From NCBI GenBank assembly GCA_018613035.1, contig JAGGRA010000038.1, forward strand, positions 1 through 46,534: a DNA stretch of 46,534 bases, read 5' to 3'. This DNA is from Pseudomonas sp. ISL-84. GTDB taxonomy: Bacteria > Bacillota > Bacilli > Bacillales > Cytobacillaceae. A program made the position numbers and the translations under genes. This document shows, piece after piece, positions 1 to 9,760 of this stretch (within the stretch, counting starts at the first letter, position 1; the number at the start of each line of letters is the position of its first letter). The notes under the pieces were generated by a model that had not been told where the DNA came from, ran no database searches, and was given only the letters and a program-made list of their open reading frames with translations.

Positions 1-140
1 ATAAAGAGCCACGTCCTATAAACTGTTTGTGTCCTCTACATTATGGACATAGGAGATTTATTTTCATGCATGGGTTGGGAGCCAGAGGAATCATGATAGT
101 TTTCGTATAGATTGTTGTTTTTGGACTATAAAGCTTGCCC

Positions 141-329
141 GTTGATTTCCGCTCCAGTCACGCAGCGAACCCGCGGGGAGGAACGGGAGCCTCCTCGGCG
201 TTTCACGCCTGCGGGGTCTCCCGCTCCCTCTCTTCCCGCAGGACATTGAATAAGCTTCCTCGAATAAGCACCGCACGAAGAAAATGCGAATGCATTTTCG
301 AGGAACAAGTGCCTTCCACTTCAATCAAC
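141..329 (-). repeat. GC-rich Bacillaceae intergenic repeat, copy R1 (with insertion)
   Basis: One of four copies in this window (others near 4801, 32638 and 34708). The ends are GTTGATT and AATCAAC, and the core carries CCTGCGGG / CCGCGGGG blocks. Copy R1 runs on the minus strand. About 60 bp near its beginning (258-310) is extra relative to R4 and contains a 9-bp inverted repeat, TTCCTCGAA ... TTCGAGGAA. A short T-rich flank (about 344-377) resembling GGCTGTTTTCGCAAAGTTTG is also found next to R2 and R4, so the repeated unit is composite. No ORF is credible inside it. Confidence 0.75.
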
Positions 330-445
330 TCAGTAATTAAAACTAGTTTGTAAGCAACAAACTTTGCGAAAACAGCCTTTTACTAAGAAAATGCCGTTTT
401 ACAAAAAAATGATCAGCTAAATTAGTCGAGTGAAGATAAGCTTGC

Positions 446-1315
446 TCAGTCGGACTGCTTCACACTAAGTACGGTGATTGTAACCAAGATGACCATCATT
501 CCAAGAAGTTGAATGATAGTCAAATGATCTCCGATAATCAGAACACCAAATAATGAAGCTGTGACCGGCTCAACCATAGCAACCATCGAAGCAGTTGTCG
601 CGGAAGTCAACCGAACGCCAATCACATAAAATATAAATGAAATTCCAGCACCCACGATCCCTAATAGAAGAAACCATCCTATGTCACTTGACGTCACCAC
701 AGCAACTGCTTCATTTTTATCCGTAAAAAGAAAAAGGATGACACATAAAGAAAAAAAGGCGATGGTTAACGTAGTCTGCGGCTTTCCGATAGAAGAGGCA
801 TTTTTAAATCCAAATATAAACAATGAATAGGAAAGACCAGCAGCCAGCCCCGCTGCCGCCCCTAGAAAACTCACTGAAATTGATTTGGTGTTGTAGGCAC
901 CTGTCAGCAGGGTAATTCCTATAAGTACACCTGCAATGCAGCCCCATTTAAACCAGGTTGAACGTTCTATTCGCAACAAAAAAGATATTATGAGGACGAA
1001 GACAGGCGCCGTGTACATTAAAGTAGCAGCAACAGCAATGCTTGAAGCTTGAATACTTAGAAAATAGAAAGTGAAATTTCCAGCAACACCAACACCCGCC
1101 AATAGGGACCATATGTATAAACGAGTGGAGAAGGTCCAATTTTGTCTAAAGCGAAAGAGAAACCATGCAAAAAAACATATAAATCCAACAGCTCCCCGGT
1201 ACAGTGAAATCACAATAGGATCCCAGCCCTTGGTCATTAAAATGTCGGCAATTCCTCCACTAATGCCCCAGCATATTGCGGCTAGCATAATTAGACCTAT
1301 CCCAGCAAATTTCAT
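446..1315 (-). CDS. EamA/DMT-family transporter
   Basis: A 289-residue inner-membrane protein with about ten hydrophobic segments and two EamA-type halves. The first half opens at GIGLIMLAAICWGISGGIAD and the second near residue 150. Members of this drug/metabolite superfamily mostly export amino acids or metabolites; the substrate cannot be read from the sequence. The gene stands alone. A weak hairpin (368-400) follows the stop on the minus strand and could end transcription. The ATG start is preceded by an AGGAGG-like site (cctcct at about 1321-1326 on the plus strand), which supports it. A second unrelated EamA gene lies at 34903. Confidence 0.88.
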   Translation of the reverse strand: MKFAGIGLIMLAAICWGISGGIADILMTKGWDPIVISLYRGAVGFICFFAWFLFRFRQNWTFSTRLYIWSLLAGVGVAGNFTFYFLSIQASSIAVAATLMYTAPVFVLIISFLLRIERSTWFKWGCIAGVLIGITLLTGAYNTKSISVSFLGAAAGLAAGLSYSLFIFGFKNASSIGKPQTTLTIAFFSLCVILFLFTDKNEAVAVVTSSDIGWFLLLGIVGAGISFIFYVIGVRLTSATTASMVAMVEPVTASLFGVLIIGDHLTIIQLLGMMVILVTITVLSVKQSD

Positions 1316-1331
1316 CGTGTGCCTCCTAAAA

Positions 1332-1488
1332 GTAAGTATTGGCTCGAATTTTTGGTCAAGCTATTAGAAACCTATCGCGGCCTTAACGAAGATTTAAAGA
1401 CAAACAATTCTCTTCACGCTCCTCATCAAATATATGTTTTTAAAAAAGGTATTAACCGTAATTCCCTAGATTTCCTACCTAAAACCTA
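1332..1488 (+). pseudogene. Possible 3' fragment of a lost gene
   Basis: An open frame without a start reads KYWLEFLVKLLETYRGLNED and onward to a TAA at about 1486-1488, some 50 codons. Composition looks protein-like, and a good plus-strand terminator follows at 1541-1567 with no other plus-strand gene to serve. Both facts fit the tail of a decayed gene, but I do not recognise the family and chance is not excluded. Confidence 0.25.
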
Positions 1489-1540
1489 AATCAGCTTACA
1501 TGCAATAATGGCGTATCCTTAAAAGAATAAATGAAACAGA

Positions 1541-1572
1541 AACCAACCAGTTTCCCGATGGTTGGTTTTTAA
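1541..1572 (+). terminator. Intrinsic terminator
   Basis: AACCAACC (1541-1548) pairs with GGTTGGTT (1560-1567) and is followed by T residues. There is no intact plus-strand gene directly upstream; it may have served the possible gene fragment just before it. Confidence 0.65.
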
Positions 1573-1669
1573 TGGCAAAAAATATGCCCCTCTCGAGTGA
1601 GAAGGCTTTTCATTTTTATTGAGCTAAAGTGCAGGTTAGTAAAAAAGCACACATTAATATCAGAATATT

Positions 1670-2452
1670 ATGATATTATTTCAAGGTAGAGGGAAGTCAT
1701 ATAAATTAAGTAATGAGATTGGAGAGATGATATTGTTAGGAATAATAGTACAACTAATTATTTCCTGGATACTGATTTATATATTTGCTAAGAAAAATTT
1801 ATTTGTTTTAGGTATTACCCCTGTAAGAACGAGGTTTTTTCAATTTTTAATTGGATTTATTTTTACTGGTGTACTATGTGCTTTCATACAAATTATTGAT
1901 TCAACACTAACAAGTGCGCAATGGGAATTAAATCCTAGCGTAACCTTTGTTGGAATTGCAAACTTTCTTTGGTGGAACATCAAATCTGTTGTCTTTGAAG
2001 AATTAATTTTTAGGGGTGCACTACTATACATTGCAATTCAAAAATTGGGAGCAAGAATAGGAATTTTTCTTTCAGCGATTAGCTTTGGTATATACCATTG
2101 GTTTTCCTATGGTGTTTTAGGAGACGTAGTATCAATGAGTGTTGTATTTATTATAACAGCAATAACAGGCTTAGTATGGGCGCTCGCCTTTTTAAAAACG
2201 AAATCAATTGCACTGCCCATTGGATTACATTTAGGTTGGAACTTTACTTATAATTCAATTTTTTCGAAAGGTCCATTGGGAGAACAAATATTGGTTAAAG
2301 GAAATGAAAATATACAATTAATGGGTGAACTTAACTTTTTGATAAATTTTCTATTACCCAATTTAGCTGTGCCGTTGCTAACTTATTTATTTATCAAGTT
2401 CTTTCATTCAAAACTTTATTCGAAAGACCAATGGATAGAAACAAAAGCTTAA
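1670..2452 (+). CDS. CPBP-family intramembrane metalloprotease (CAAX protease-like)
   Basis: A membrane protein of up to 260 residues with the three CPBP/Abi motifs: EELIFRG (110-116, the EExxxR glutamates), FGIYH (139-143) and HLGWN (187-191, HxxxN). These line the intramembrane active site in Rce1-like proteases; in bacteria the roles include bacteriocin immunity and peptide processing. The start is uncertain. ATG at 1670 has no visible ribosome site, while GGAGAG at 1721-1726 touches an ATG at 1727 and lies 6 nt before an in-frame TTG at 1733, so the mature start is probably 1727 or 1733. It stands alone and is more AT-rich than its neighbours, which hints at transfer. Confidence 0.85.
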   Translation: MILFQGRGKSYKLSNEIGEMILLGIIVQLIISWILIYIFAKKNLFVLGITPVRTRFFQFLIGFIFTGVLCAFIQIIDSTLTSAQWELNPSVTFVGIANFLWWNIKSVVFEELIFRGALLYIAIQKLGARIGIFLSAISFGIYHWFSYGVLGDVVSMSVVFIITAITGLVWALAFLKTKSIALPIGLHLGWNFTYNSIFSKGPLGEQILVKGNENIQLMGELNFLINFLLPNLAVPLLTYLFIKFFHSKLYSKDQWIETKA

Positions 2453-2552
2453 TCTAATCAAATTCACTGTAAATGAAAAGAAATTTGAATCTAATATCAT
2501 TGTTTCTTATTTAACTAAAGGGTGCTTTAGTTGAAGAAGAAAAAAAAAGAAA

Positions 2553-2587
2553 GGAGCCAGGATCTATTAAGATCCAGCTCCTTTTAT
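2553..2587 (+). terminator. Strong intrinsic terminator
   Basis: A near-perfect 12-13-bp stem, GGAGCCAGGATCT (2553-2565) with AGATCCAGCTCC (2570-2581), a 4-nt loop and a following TTTTATT. It lies about 100 bp after the CPBP gene and would end its transcript. Confidence 0.85.
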
Positions 2588-2779
2588 TGCTAAAAGGCGG
2601 GCTAAAATTGTTTGCTAATTCATATGTGAAACACCTTGCTATTTTCTATGTTTTTCCATTTTTCACTTTGCGTTACGAATGGGGGGGCACCCTTTTTTAG
2701 CTCCTAGATGTTAAATCATGCAGTTTGACCGGTATTTTTTTCGTTCAATGCAGTTGGAGATTTCAAAGCCTCTCCTTTT

Positions 2780-3376
2780 TCAATCAAACGTTTGATTAAA
2801 CCGATACACCAAAAACCGCTCATTTTCATTCTGCTTTCCCAGGCCAACTTCCTTCATCATCTCAAAAGGTGTGCTGTTTCCCAGGTAAAAAATATAATCC
2901 TCCGATGGATAATAGAGAATGATATCAATCTCCCGCTGGTGTTCTTCAGCAGACTTCAGGATATTGTTGACCACTTTCATGAAAATCTGCACGGTAAACG
3001 GGTTAAAGAAGTAAAAACGGTTGTCTGCACTCGAAATATCATATTCCTGCGCCAGGCAGCACTGAAATTCAACACGGTCTTTATCTCCTTTATAACGCTG
3101 TAAATTGGCAGCGGCCTCTTCATAAAAATCCTCACTCATCTCCACTCCGGCTGCGGAAGCGCCAAACTTATGATGAACATAAAACGGCAGCCGGCCCTTC
3201 CCGCAGCCAAAGTCCACTACCCGATCACTGCTTTTCAGTACATATTCGGCAAATAAATTTTCCAATCCCTCATAAGGGGTAGGCTCATAGCGGTGATAAT
3301 GAAAGGATTTGTGAAACCCTTTCTGCTCACCGCCCGTTTCGATATTTAGCAACTCATCCATATCTGATTCTTTCAT
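2780..3376 (-). CDS. Class I SAM-dependent methyltransferase
   Basis: A 198-residue protein with the SAM-binding motif I VDFGCGKGRLP (54-64), an acidic motif II end (GVEMSEDF, about 97-104) and FFNPF further on. The fold is that of class I methyltransferases; the substrate is not recognisable. The ATG at 3376 has a good GGAGG site (GCGGAGGCACAGC before it). It lies downstream of the STAS gene in the same direction, but a long hairpin at 3397-3443 separates them, so co-transcription is doubtful. Confidence 0.85.
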   Translation of the reverse strand: MKESDMDELLNIETGGEQKGFHKSFHYHRYEPTPYEGLENLFAEYVLKSSDRVVDFGCGKGRLPFYVHHKFGASAAGVEMSEDFYEEAAANLQRYKGDKDRVEFQCCLAQEYDISSADNRFYFFNPFTVQIFMKVVNNILKSAEEHQREIDIILYYPSEDYIFYLGNSTPFEMMKEVGLGKQNENERFLVYRFNQTFD

Positions 3377-3396
3377 GCTGTGCCTCCGCTAAAAAA

Positions 3397-3443
3397 GTGC
3401 CTGGCACCGCCACTTGAAATTTCCCAATGGCAGTGCCAGGCAC
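3397..3443. repeat. GTGCCTGGCAC inverted-repeat element (hairpin)
   Basis: GTGCCTGGCAC (3397-3407) and its exact complement (3433-3443) flank a further GCCA/TGGC pairing, giving a 15-bp stem with one mismatch. It sits between two minus-strand genes with T-rich flanks on the minus strand, so it can act as a terminator for the STAS gene. The same GGTGCC/GGCACC theme recurs at 10572-10612 and 35855-35897. Confidence 0.7.
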
Positions 3444-3460
3444 TCGTGTATGTATTTGGA

Positions 3461-4309
3461 CTATTTCGGCGCATCCAACACCAAATATTCCCGCAATGTC
3501 TGCTGCAGGGTTCCCTTTGTTTCTGCCTGCTTCTCGAATGCCACACCAGCATGGATCATTTTGCGGACAAGTTCAGCACGCAAGCCCGTAAGCACTGCAT
3601 CGCATCCCATCATTTTGATGCCGCTCAGAATCTTTTTAAAGTGTACGATCACGTCAATTTCCATATCCGCGATGCCGGAAAGGTCCATGATTAAAGTCTG
3701 AATCTTAATTGAAGAAATATCCATCAAAACTTTTTCTTCGATGGTCTGGATACGGTAGGAATCAATCATGCCAATAAGCGGAAGGACTGCTACAGAAGTA
3801 CTGATTGGAATAATCGGCACAGATAAATGCTCAACCAGTTTCCGCTGGGATTTCAGCATATCATCCTTATAATCCGAATAGCTGATGAAGAAGTTATTCA
3901 GAAATTCGTCAACATGGTCATTGATCTCTTTTTCCAAATTGTAAAAGGTTTCGCGCGATGTGTTTTCATCCTTTATTTTGTCAAACTGATAGAGGAAGTG
4001 CCATAGCGTACGCCTGATTGCCTGAACCCATTCCAGTTTGAATGAAAGAGTCAGGGAATGCTCCGCCCATGCCACGCCTTCCTGCTTGGCAAACGCAATC
4101 AGCTCTTCCTCTCTATTTTCTGCTACAAATAGCGCCAGCTTCTCGGCGTTTTTTAAAAGGTCGATATTTCCCCTTTGTAAAATGTCATTAATTTTTGAGG
4201 CCACATTAACAGCCTCTGATAATAACTTTTGCTGAAAATTCTCACGGTTCGCAACGATGAATTCCGCAATATCCTTGCTATCCTTGTATGTTGCTTCCAT
4301 TTTAAGCAT
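3461..4309 (-). CDS. RsbR-type STAS-domain stress-signalling protein
   Basis: About 283 residues from the preferred start. The N-terminal half is helical and resembles the non-heme globin-like sensor of RsbR/RsbRD proteins. The C-terminal ~110 residues (from about VPIIPISTSVAVLPLIGMID) are a STAS domain. RsbR paralogs build stressosomes that hold RsbT and gate SigB activation. An upstream ATG at 4339 is possible, but the ATG at 4309 follows AAAAGGGG closely and is favoured. It stands alone here, away from any rsb operon, as orphan RsbR paralogs often do. Confidence 0.85.
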   Translation of the reverse strand: MLKMEATYKDSKDIAEFIVANRENFQQKLLSEAVNVASKINDILQRGNIDLLKNAEKLALFVAENREEELIAFAKQEGVAWAEHSLTLSFKLEWVQAIRRTLWHFLYQFDKIKDENTSRETFYNLEKEINDHVDEFLNNFFISYSDYKDDMLKSQRKLVEHLSVPIIPISTSVAVLPLIGMIDSYRIQTIEEKVLMDISSIKIQTLIMDLSGIADMEIDVIVHFKKILSGIKMMGCDAVLTGLRAELVRKMIHAGVAFEKQAETKGTLQQTLREYLVLDAPK

Positions 4310-4960
4310 ACGCCCCTTTTTATTCTGAATAGTATACACTTTCGTTTTAATGGTGGAAAATCCTCCCCAAAACTTAAATATGGAAGATGTTGATCTTATT
4401 TTATCAAACCCTAAATGTTAATACCCTTATTAAACTCCTGTTAAACCATGAAATTAAATTTTTTTCAGGCTTGGCGAGTCAAAATGGAGATCCTCGTTTT
4501 GATCCGTACTCTTTCAGCTGTGCCAGGCTGAAGCTTTGTCCCCGGTATAGGTGTCATATGCTTACATCAACCATTTAGTTAAACGGAATCTAATCGCCAT
4601 TTGACTAAAAGGATGTCATTAGCCTTTTTCACTTTATTATCAAACATGCCCAATCCCCTGCTTTTTTATCATTATATATCTTTACGCTTATTCATTATGA
4701 ACATTTCGCTTCAACGGAAAAAAGCGCCGCAAACGGGCGCTTTCTTTTTAAATGGCTGTTTTCGCAAACTTTGTTGCTTTTAAACAAGTAGTGAGGAGTG
4801 GTTGATTTCCGCTTCAGGATGCTCAGCAAACCGCGGGGCGGGCGGTGAGCATCCTGAAGCGCAGGAGTCTCGCACCTTCCGCTCCAATCAACCAACCTTA
4901 TTTGTCAACGCTTTATTCACAGATCTATTTAAGTACAACAATCTTTTAGAAAATAGCCTT
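4310..4960. other. Intergenic region with terminator and repeat R2
   Basis: No convincing gene. It holds a plus-oriented hairpin AAAGCGCC (4721-4728) / GGCGCTTT (4736-4743) with a T-rich tail, then the T-rich flank (about 4752-4785) and core (4801-4892) of the GC-rich repeat family. Confidence 0.6.
4801..4892 (-). repeat. GC-rich Bacillaceae intergenic repeat, copy R2 (short)
   Basis: Bounded by GTTGATTTCCGCT and GCTCCAATCAAC, which are the family ends. At 92 bp it lacks part of the central region present in R3/R4. An internal pair CTTCAGGATGCTCA ... TGAGCATCCTGAAG makes a perfect 14-bp inverted repeat. Confidence 0.75.
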
Positions 4961-6304
4961 TTAAATAAAACCAAGTGTGCTCATGAACACAACAATAATC
5001 GTAATCGGAACGACCCATTTCATCAGGAAGCTCCAGGCTGAGTACAGGGCAGGCGATAGTGTGCTGCTGCGTGTGAATTCGTCTTTCACAAGCTGTTTAT
5101 TCATTTTGTATGAAATAAACAGCGCGATCAGCAGGCTGCCGAGCGGAAGCAAAATATTGCTGACAAGGAAATCTGTTGCATCAAAGACATTTTTCCCGAA
5201 AATTGCGAAATCTCCCAGCAGGCTGAATGACAAAGCTGCAGGAATTCCAGCCCCAAACACAACCAGGCCAGAGATCCATGAGATCTTTTTCCGTGAGTGT
5301 TTTCCGTTCTCGATAAAAGCAGATACGATGATTTCCAGCATGCTAAACGAAGAAGTTAGTGTTGCAAATAAGAATAGAAGCAGGAAGATCGCCAGGAAAA
5401 ATTCGCCCATTGGAATTTGTGAAAATACTGCCGGCAAAACCATGAACAGCAGGCCAGGACCTTCTGCAGGCTCAAATCCAAATGCAAACACAACAGGGAA
5501 TATAGCCAGGCCAGCCAGAATGGAAATAAAGATATTCATGGTCACAACGGAACCCGCTGATGCAGGAATGCTTACCTTTTTATCCAAGTAAGAGCTGTAT
5601 GTAACCATGCAGGAAAAGCCGACCGCAAGCGCAAAGAATGACTGTCCAAGTGCGTAAAGGGCAGATTCACCGGTGATTTTGCTGAAGTCCGGGTTCAGAA
5701 AAAACTTAACCCCTTCCATTGCACCATCCAGTGTCAATGCACGGATCACAAGCACAATAAAAAAGACGAATAAAAGCGGCATCATATATTTGCTTGCTTT
5801 TTCAATTCCATTTTGTATGCCGAACGTAATAACAATAATATTAATAAGCAAAAATGCCGCCAGCCCGAAAAGTGTTAAACCAGGTGTGGAGGTGATGCTT
5901 CCAAATAATTCAGGGTACGCCGCATCTGGTGTGATAATTTGGCCCCCAATGGCCATCACACTATAAATCAGCACCCATCCCCCTACAACCGCATAGAAGG
6001 AAAGAAGCAGGAAACAGCCAATGACACCAAGCTTTCCGGTGATCGTCCACCAGCTGTTGGGAGCAAGCTTATAATAAGCAGAAACCGCCTCTTTCTGTGC
6101 GCCACGCCCAATGATGAACTCTGAAACAAGCATAGGCAGCCCAATCAGAACAGTAAAGGCAATAAACATAAGCAAAAATGCGCCACCGCCGCTCGTTCCA
6201 GCTACGTACGGAAACTTCCAAATGGCCCCCAGGCCGATCGCTGCACCGGCCGAGGACATGATAAAACCAAATTTAGATGACCATTGCTCTCGATTTGTAC
6301 TCAT
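4961..6304 (-). CDS. NSS-family sodium:amino-acid symporter, probable tryptophan importer
   Basis: About 447 residues with eleven to twelve membrane segments. The TM1 signature IGLGAIWKFPYVAGTSGGGA (about 22-41) is the unwound substrate/Na+ site of the LeuT/TnaT neurotransmitter:sodium symporter family. The start at 6304 is preferred over 6346 because AGGGGGT precedes it at the right distance. The gene is the last one downstream of kynU-kynB-kynA on the same strand, about 200 bp after kynA. With a bacterial tryptophan carrier (TnaT) known in this family, supply of tryptophan to the kynurenine route is the likely job. Substrate is inference. Confidence 0.85.
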   Translation of the reverse strand: MSTNREQWSSKFGFIMSSAGAAIGLGAIWKFPYVAGTSGGGAFLLMFIAFTVLIGLPMLVSEFIIGRGAQKEAVSAYYKLAPNSWWTITGKLGVIGCFLLLSFYAVVGGWVLIYSVMAIGGQIITPDAAYPELFGSITSTPGLTLFGLAAFLLINIIVITFGIQNGIEKASKYMMPLLFVFFIVLVIRALTLDGAMEGVKFFLNPDFSKITGESALYALGQSFFALAVGFSCMVTYSSYLDKKVSIPASAGSVVTMNIFISILAGLAIFPVVFAFGFEPAEGPGLLFMVLPAVFSQIPMGEFFLAIFLLLFLFATLTSSFSMLEIIVSAFIENGKHSRKKISWISGLVVFGAGIPAALSFSLLGDFAIFGKNVFDATDFLVSNILLPLGSLLIALFISYKMNKQLVKDEFTRSSTLSPALYSAWSFLMKWVVPITIIVVFMSTLGFI

Positions 6305-6505
6305 AGTACCCCCTATTAAAATTTCTCTATTTTTATCGTAAAACAACGGCAGGAATCCCCCCGCTTAAGGATAATGAATAGCGGGGATAATTAAGCTGCC
6401 TGTATAGTATGAAGGAACGCAGACTAAGATCGCCACGCCGCCATGCGCTTGACACATAGATTGTGAGTCGAAGCTAACCATCCATTGAGATGAATCCCTT
6501 TTATT

Positions 6506-7363
6506 TTATAGCTCAGTGCGGATATCCCAAAGTTCAGGGAAGAAGCGCTGATCCAGCACCTTTTTCAGGTAGCCGACACCTGAAGAACCGCCTGTTCCCA
6601 TTTTAAAGCCGATGATTCTTTCCACCGTTTTCATATGGCGGAAGCGCCACTGCTGAAGCCAGTCTTCAATATCCACAAGCTTTTCTGCCAGCTCATAAAG
6701 CTCCCAATACTTTTCAGGATTTTTATACACAGTCATCCAGGCGTCGCGGACGGAAACATTTTCTTTGTATGTTCTGGTTACATCTCTATTTAAGATTTCT
6801 TCGTCAATTGCCAGACCTGCTTTGTGGAGGGCGCGGATTGCGACATCGTAAAGTCCTGGTGCTTCGAACGCCTCTGTTAATTTCGCATGCAGCTCAGGAT
6901 CTTTTTGATAGATTTTCAGAACATGCTCCGTTTTGTATCCTAACGCAAATTCTACCATACGGTACTGGTAGGATTGGAAGCCAGATGCCTGGCCAAGTGA
7001 ATCACGGAACTCCATATACTCGGACGGCGTCATTGTGGACAACACATCCCATGCCTGGATAATCTGAGATTGCGTCTTCGAAACACGTGCAAGACGCTTC
7101 TGTGCTGTGGATAAGTCGTTGTTTTCGATTGATTCAATAGCTGCGCCCATCTCATGAAGAATCAATTTCATCCACAGCTCACTCACCTGGTGGATAACAA
7201 TGAACAGCATCTCATCATGATGGCCGGAAAGCCGGTTTTGTGCAGACAGGATCTTATCCAGCTGCAGGTACTCACCATATGTCATATTGTTAGTAAAATC
7301 CGTATGAATACTTTTTTCCGATGTAGTTGCGTTAATATCTTGATGTTTTTTTTCGTTGATCAT
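6506..7363 (-). CDS. kynA: Tryptophan 2,3-dioxygenase
   Basis: 285 residues, usual bacterial TDO length. It oxidises L-tryptophan to N-formylkynurenine with a heme. Visible family features: [13 protein letters not shown] near the N-terminus, [13 protein letters not shown] with the active-site His58, Arg120 that holds the substrate carboxylate, His243 as the proximal heme ligand in [14 protein letters not shown], and the GTGGSSG loop (256-262). A strong site, AAGGAGGATCCACC, precedes the ATG. It is third in the kynU-kynB-kynA order, after a 326-bp gap filled by a 21-bp repeat array. Confidence 0.96.
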   Translation of the reverse strand: MINEKKHQDINATTSEKSIHTDFTNNMTYGEYLQLDKILSAQNRLSGHHDEMLFIVIHQVSELWMKLILHEMGAAIESIENNDLSTAQKRLARVSKTQSQIIQAWDVLSTMTPSEYMEFRDSLGQASGFQSYQYRMVEFALGYKTEHVLKIYQKDPELHAKLTEAFEAPGLYDVAIRALHKAGLAIDEEILNRDVTRTYKENVSVRDAWMTVYKNPEKYWELYELAEKLVDIEDWLQQWRFRHMKTVERIIGFKMGTGGSSGVGYLKKVLDQRFFPELWDIRTEL

Positions 7364-7455
7364 GGTGGATCCTCCTTGTGTTTTTGGTTCTGGTTCTACA
7401 TGTAGTTACGGTCCGGTGTATCAGCATCTTTACTAAAGAGGCCGCTGCTATGGAC

Positions 7456-7640
7456 CTCACAAATTGACAAACTGGCTTTGGCCGGTAAATCATGCTGTTT
7501 GGCCGGTATTTCCCGCTTTTTGGCCGGTATTTATTTAAAAATGGCCGGTAACTGGTTGTTCTGCTCGCTAATTCAGGTCCGGATAGCTGCAAAATAACTG
7601 TTTGGCCGTTAAATCTGGTAGTGGAGCCGATAACTAGACG
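7456..7640. repeat. Degenerate 21-bp tandem array A (GGCCGGTA units)
   Basis: GGCCGGTA recurs four times at exact 21-bp spacing from about 7478 (units ggccggtaaatcatgctgttt-type), followed by decayed copies such as GGCCGTTAAATC. It fills the kynB-kynA gap. Read on the minus strand it gives a YRPxxxx heptad, but the surrounding frame has no gene features. Compare the arrays at 10439, 21070, 26898 and 37699. Confidence 0.7.
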
Positions 7641-7689
7641 AGTCCGCAATATAACTTCCTCAAATCAGCCATCCCCCGTCCAATAATCT

Positions 7690-8319
7690 TTAAATCGGCC
7701 GAATAACCGCCCGCACCGGACTGCCATCCGCATCTTTAATCGGCAGCGGCAAAGCAATCAGCTCATAATTGCCTTCTTTTACATCATCAAGCATAATATT
7801 TTCTAAAATATGAATGCCATTCCGATATAAAGCATGGTGCGTTTCCATGTCCTTGCTGTCGAGCGGGTCGACGGATGGAACATCCACACCCAGAAGGCGC
7901 ACCCCCTTACTGCCCAGGTAGTCAGCCATATCCGCCGCCAATTCTGAAATCCTTTCTGGGAACACTTCCGGATTATTCGGAACCGCTGTTTTCATTAGCA
8001 CACGTTCCACGCCTTCTAAATCAAAACCCTGCAATACTTCAGCATCTACGCGATCATAACCAGACACATCAATCACACGCGCAGGCCCGATATACAGCTC
8101 AATATCAAGATCAATAATCTTCTCGCCTTCATCATTAAAATGAAACGGCGCATCGACATGGGTACCGGTATGCAGGCTGGTTGTGATCCGGCCAATATTG
8201 ACCGATCCTGTTTGTTCTTTTGTAAAAGCCGTTTCATAGCTGAATGGCGTATCGCCGGGCCAGTGTGCAATATCGCTGCTTAATGGCTGTGAAATATCAA
8301 TCCACCCTTTTTTCGTCAT
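7690..8319 (-). CDS. kynB: Kynurenine formamidase (arylformamidase), cyclase family
   Basis: 209 residues. It hydrolyses N-formylkynurenine to kynurenine and formate. The bacterial KynB/cyclase metal motif [11 protein letters not shown] is present at 50-60 (His50, His54, Asp56, His60), and the N-terminal [16 protein letters not shown] is typical. Its ATG overlaps the kynU stop in an ATGA, so translation is coupled. Second gene of the tryptophan-to-anthranilate operon. Confidence 0.95.
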   Translation of the reverse strand: MTKKGWIDISQPLSSDIAHWPGDTPFSYETAFTKEQTGSVNIGRITTSLHTGTHVDAPFHFNDEGEKIIDLDIELYIGPARVIDVSGYDRVDAEVLQGFDLEGVERVLMKTAVPNNPEVFPERISELAADMADYLGSKGVRLLGVDVPSVDPLDSKDMETHHALYRNGIHILENIMLDDVKEGNYELIALPLPIKDADGSPVRAVIRPI

Positions 8320-9587
8320 GCTACGACTCCCCGTTTGTTTTCATATTGCTTGTATTTTTCCTCTTCCATAATGCTCTTTAAAATTTGAACGGTTTTCCAG
8401 ACATCCTCAAATGTATTGTAAAGCGCAACCGGTGCCAGCCTAATTCCATTCGGTGCACGGAAATCAGGAATGACCCCCTCCGCCTTCAAGGCCTTACAAA
8501 TTCTGGCCGCTTCCGGATGCTCCAGATAAATATGACCGCCGCGCTTCTTCTCATCAAGCGGATTTCGCAGAACAAAACCGAGCCCGTCCAGCTCATGCTT
8601 AAATAAATCGATCAAATAGCCTGTCATTTTAAGAGACTTCTCGCGGATCTTTTCCATCCCTACTTCATTAAACATGCTGAGAGAGCCAATAATCGGCGCC
8701 ATGCTAAAAATATTCGGCGTTCCGATTTGGTATGCGCCTGCATCCTCAGCAACTGTAAGCTCATGCTCCATATCAAATTGCTTATCCTTGCGGGAGCTGA
8801 ACCAGCCGGCAAGACCTGGCACTTTGCCAAAATGGCGCTTGTTCACAAACAATCCGCCTGTGGAACCTGGTCCGCCGTTTAGATGCTTATAGTTGCACCA
8901 GAAAGCAAAATCAGCATCCCACGCACTCAGTTCATGCGGAATGGAACCAACCGAATGGCATAAGTCAAAGCCAATCTCGATGCCGCGCTTATGCGCCTCG
9001 GCCGTCAAATATTCCATATCCAGCACCTGGCCGCTGCGATACAAAACGCCCGGCAGGACAATCAGCGCGATCTCATCCGTCATCGCCGCGACAATATCTT
9101 CTTCCTTCAGCGTATGGCCATCTCCGCTCTTTACCTGGACAAGATGCTCGGCAGGATCATAGCCCTTCAGCTTAACCTGGCTTTGCAGCGCATAAATATC
9201 GCTCGGAAAGTTTAATTCGTCGGCCAATATTTTCGTTCTTTTTCCTTCCGGCTTATAAAAAGTAGATACAAGCTGGTGCAAGTTTACGGTAGTGGAACCG
9301 CTTACAATCACTTCCTCCGGATTTGCCCCTACGATTGGCGCAAGCTCTTTTCCAAGTGTTTCAGACAGATAGAACCAAGGATTGTCCCCTTCTGTCCAGC
9401 CGTCGATTCCATGGTTCCTCCAGGAATCCAGCAAATCAAGAAGCGATTTTTCCGCTCGCTTGGAAAGCAGGCCAAGGGAGTTTCCATCCAAGTAAATTCC
9501 GTTTTCCTTTATATAAAACTCTTCCCGGTAAGATGCCAGACCATCCTGGGCATCCAGTCCGATTGCATATTCGCGTGTAATATCCAT
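8316..9587 (-). CDS. kynU: Kynureninase
   Basis: 423 residues, usual length. This PLP enzyme cleaves kynurenine to anthranilate and alanine. The PLP lysine is Lys234 in [12 protein letters not shown], and Asp208 in GFDLCHSVG pairs with the pyridine nitrogen. It is first in the operon, with a good SigA-type promoter (9655-9626) overlapped by a palindrome. A divergent TetR regulator begins 173 bp away. End product anthranilate can feed tryptophan resynthesis or be exported. Confidence 0.96.
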   Translation of the reverse strand: MDITREYAIGLDAQDGLASYREEFYIKENGIYLDGNSLGLLSKRAEKSLLDLLDSWRNHGIDGWTEGDNPWFYLSETLGKELAPIVGANPEEVIVSGSTTVNLHQLVSTFYKPEGKRTKILADELNFPSDIYALQSQVKLKGYDPAEHLVQVKSGDGHTLKEEDIVAAMTDEIALIVLPGVLYRSGQVLDMEYLTAEAHKRGIEIGFDLCHSVGSIPHELSAWDADFAFWCNYKHLNGGPGSTGGLFVNKRHFGKVPGLAGWFSSRKDKQFDMEHELTVAEDAGAYQIGTPNIFSMAPIIGSLSMFNEVGMEKIREKSLKMTGYLIDLFKHELDGLGFVLRNPLDEKKRGGHIYLEHPEAARICKALKAEGVIPDFRAPNGIRLAPVALYNTFEDVWKTVQILKSIMEEEKYKQYENKRGVVA

Positions 9588-9625
9588 AGATTTCCAACCT
9601 TTCAGAATATTTATTATTTACGCAA

Positions 9626-9669
9626 ATTATATAAGTTTAATTGACACTATGTCAATGATATAATGTCAA
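9626..9669 (-). promoter_or_regulatory. kynU promoter with candidate TetR operator
   Basis: On the minus strand TTGACA (9655-9650) and TATAAT (9631-9626) are 18 bp apart. A 17-bp palindrome, ATTGACA-CTA-TGTCAAT (9640-9656), covers the -35 box and part of the spacer, and a further TGTCAAT half-site follows at 9664-9670. Position and symmetry fit an operator for the divergent TetR protein; binding itself is inference. Confidence 0.65.
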
Positions 9670-9760
9670 TAAGGTTGTCAGAAAACTCAAAACCATTTAA
9701 ACTGATTAAAAATACTTCAATGTTCGAAATATAAAAGCAAACTGGCAAAGGAATGAAAAC

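Noticed and set aside
7332..7649. A 105-codon open frame on the minus strand across the kynB-kynA gap
   Set aside because: It consists of translated 21-bp repeats, overlaps the kynA start and has no ribosome site.
9641..9664. Plus-strand promoter TTGACA / TATAAT for the tetR gene
   Set aside because: The boxes are only 12 bp apart; the same bases serve the minus-strand kynU promoter.
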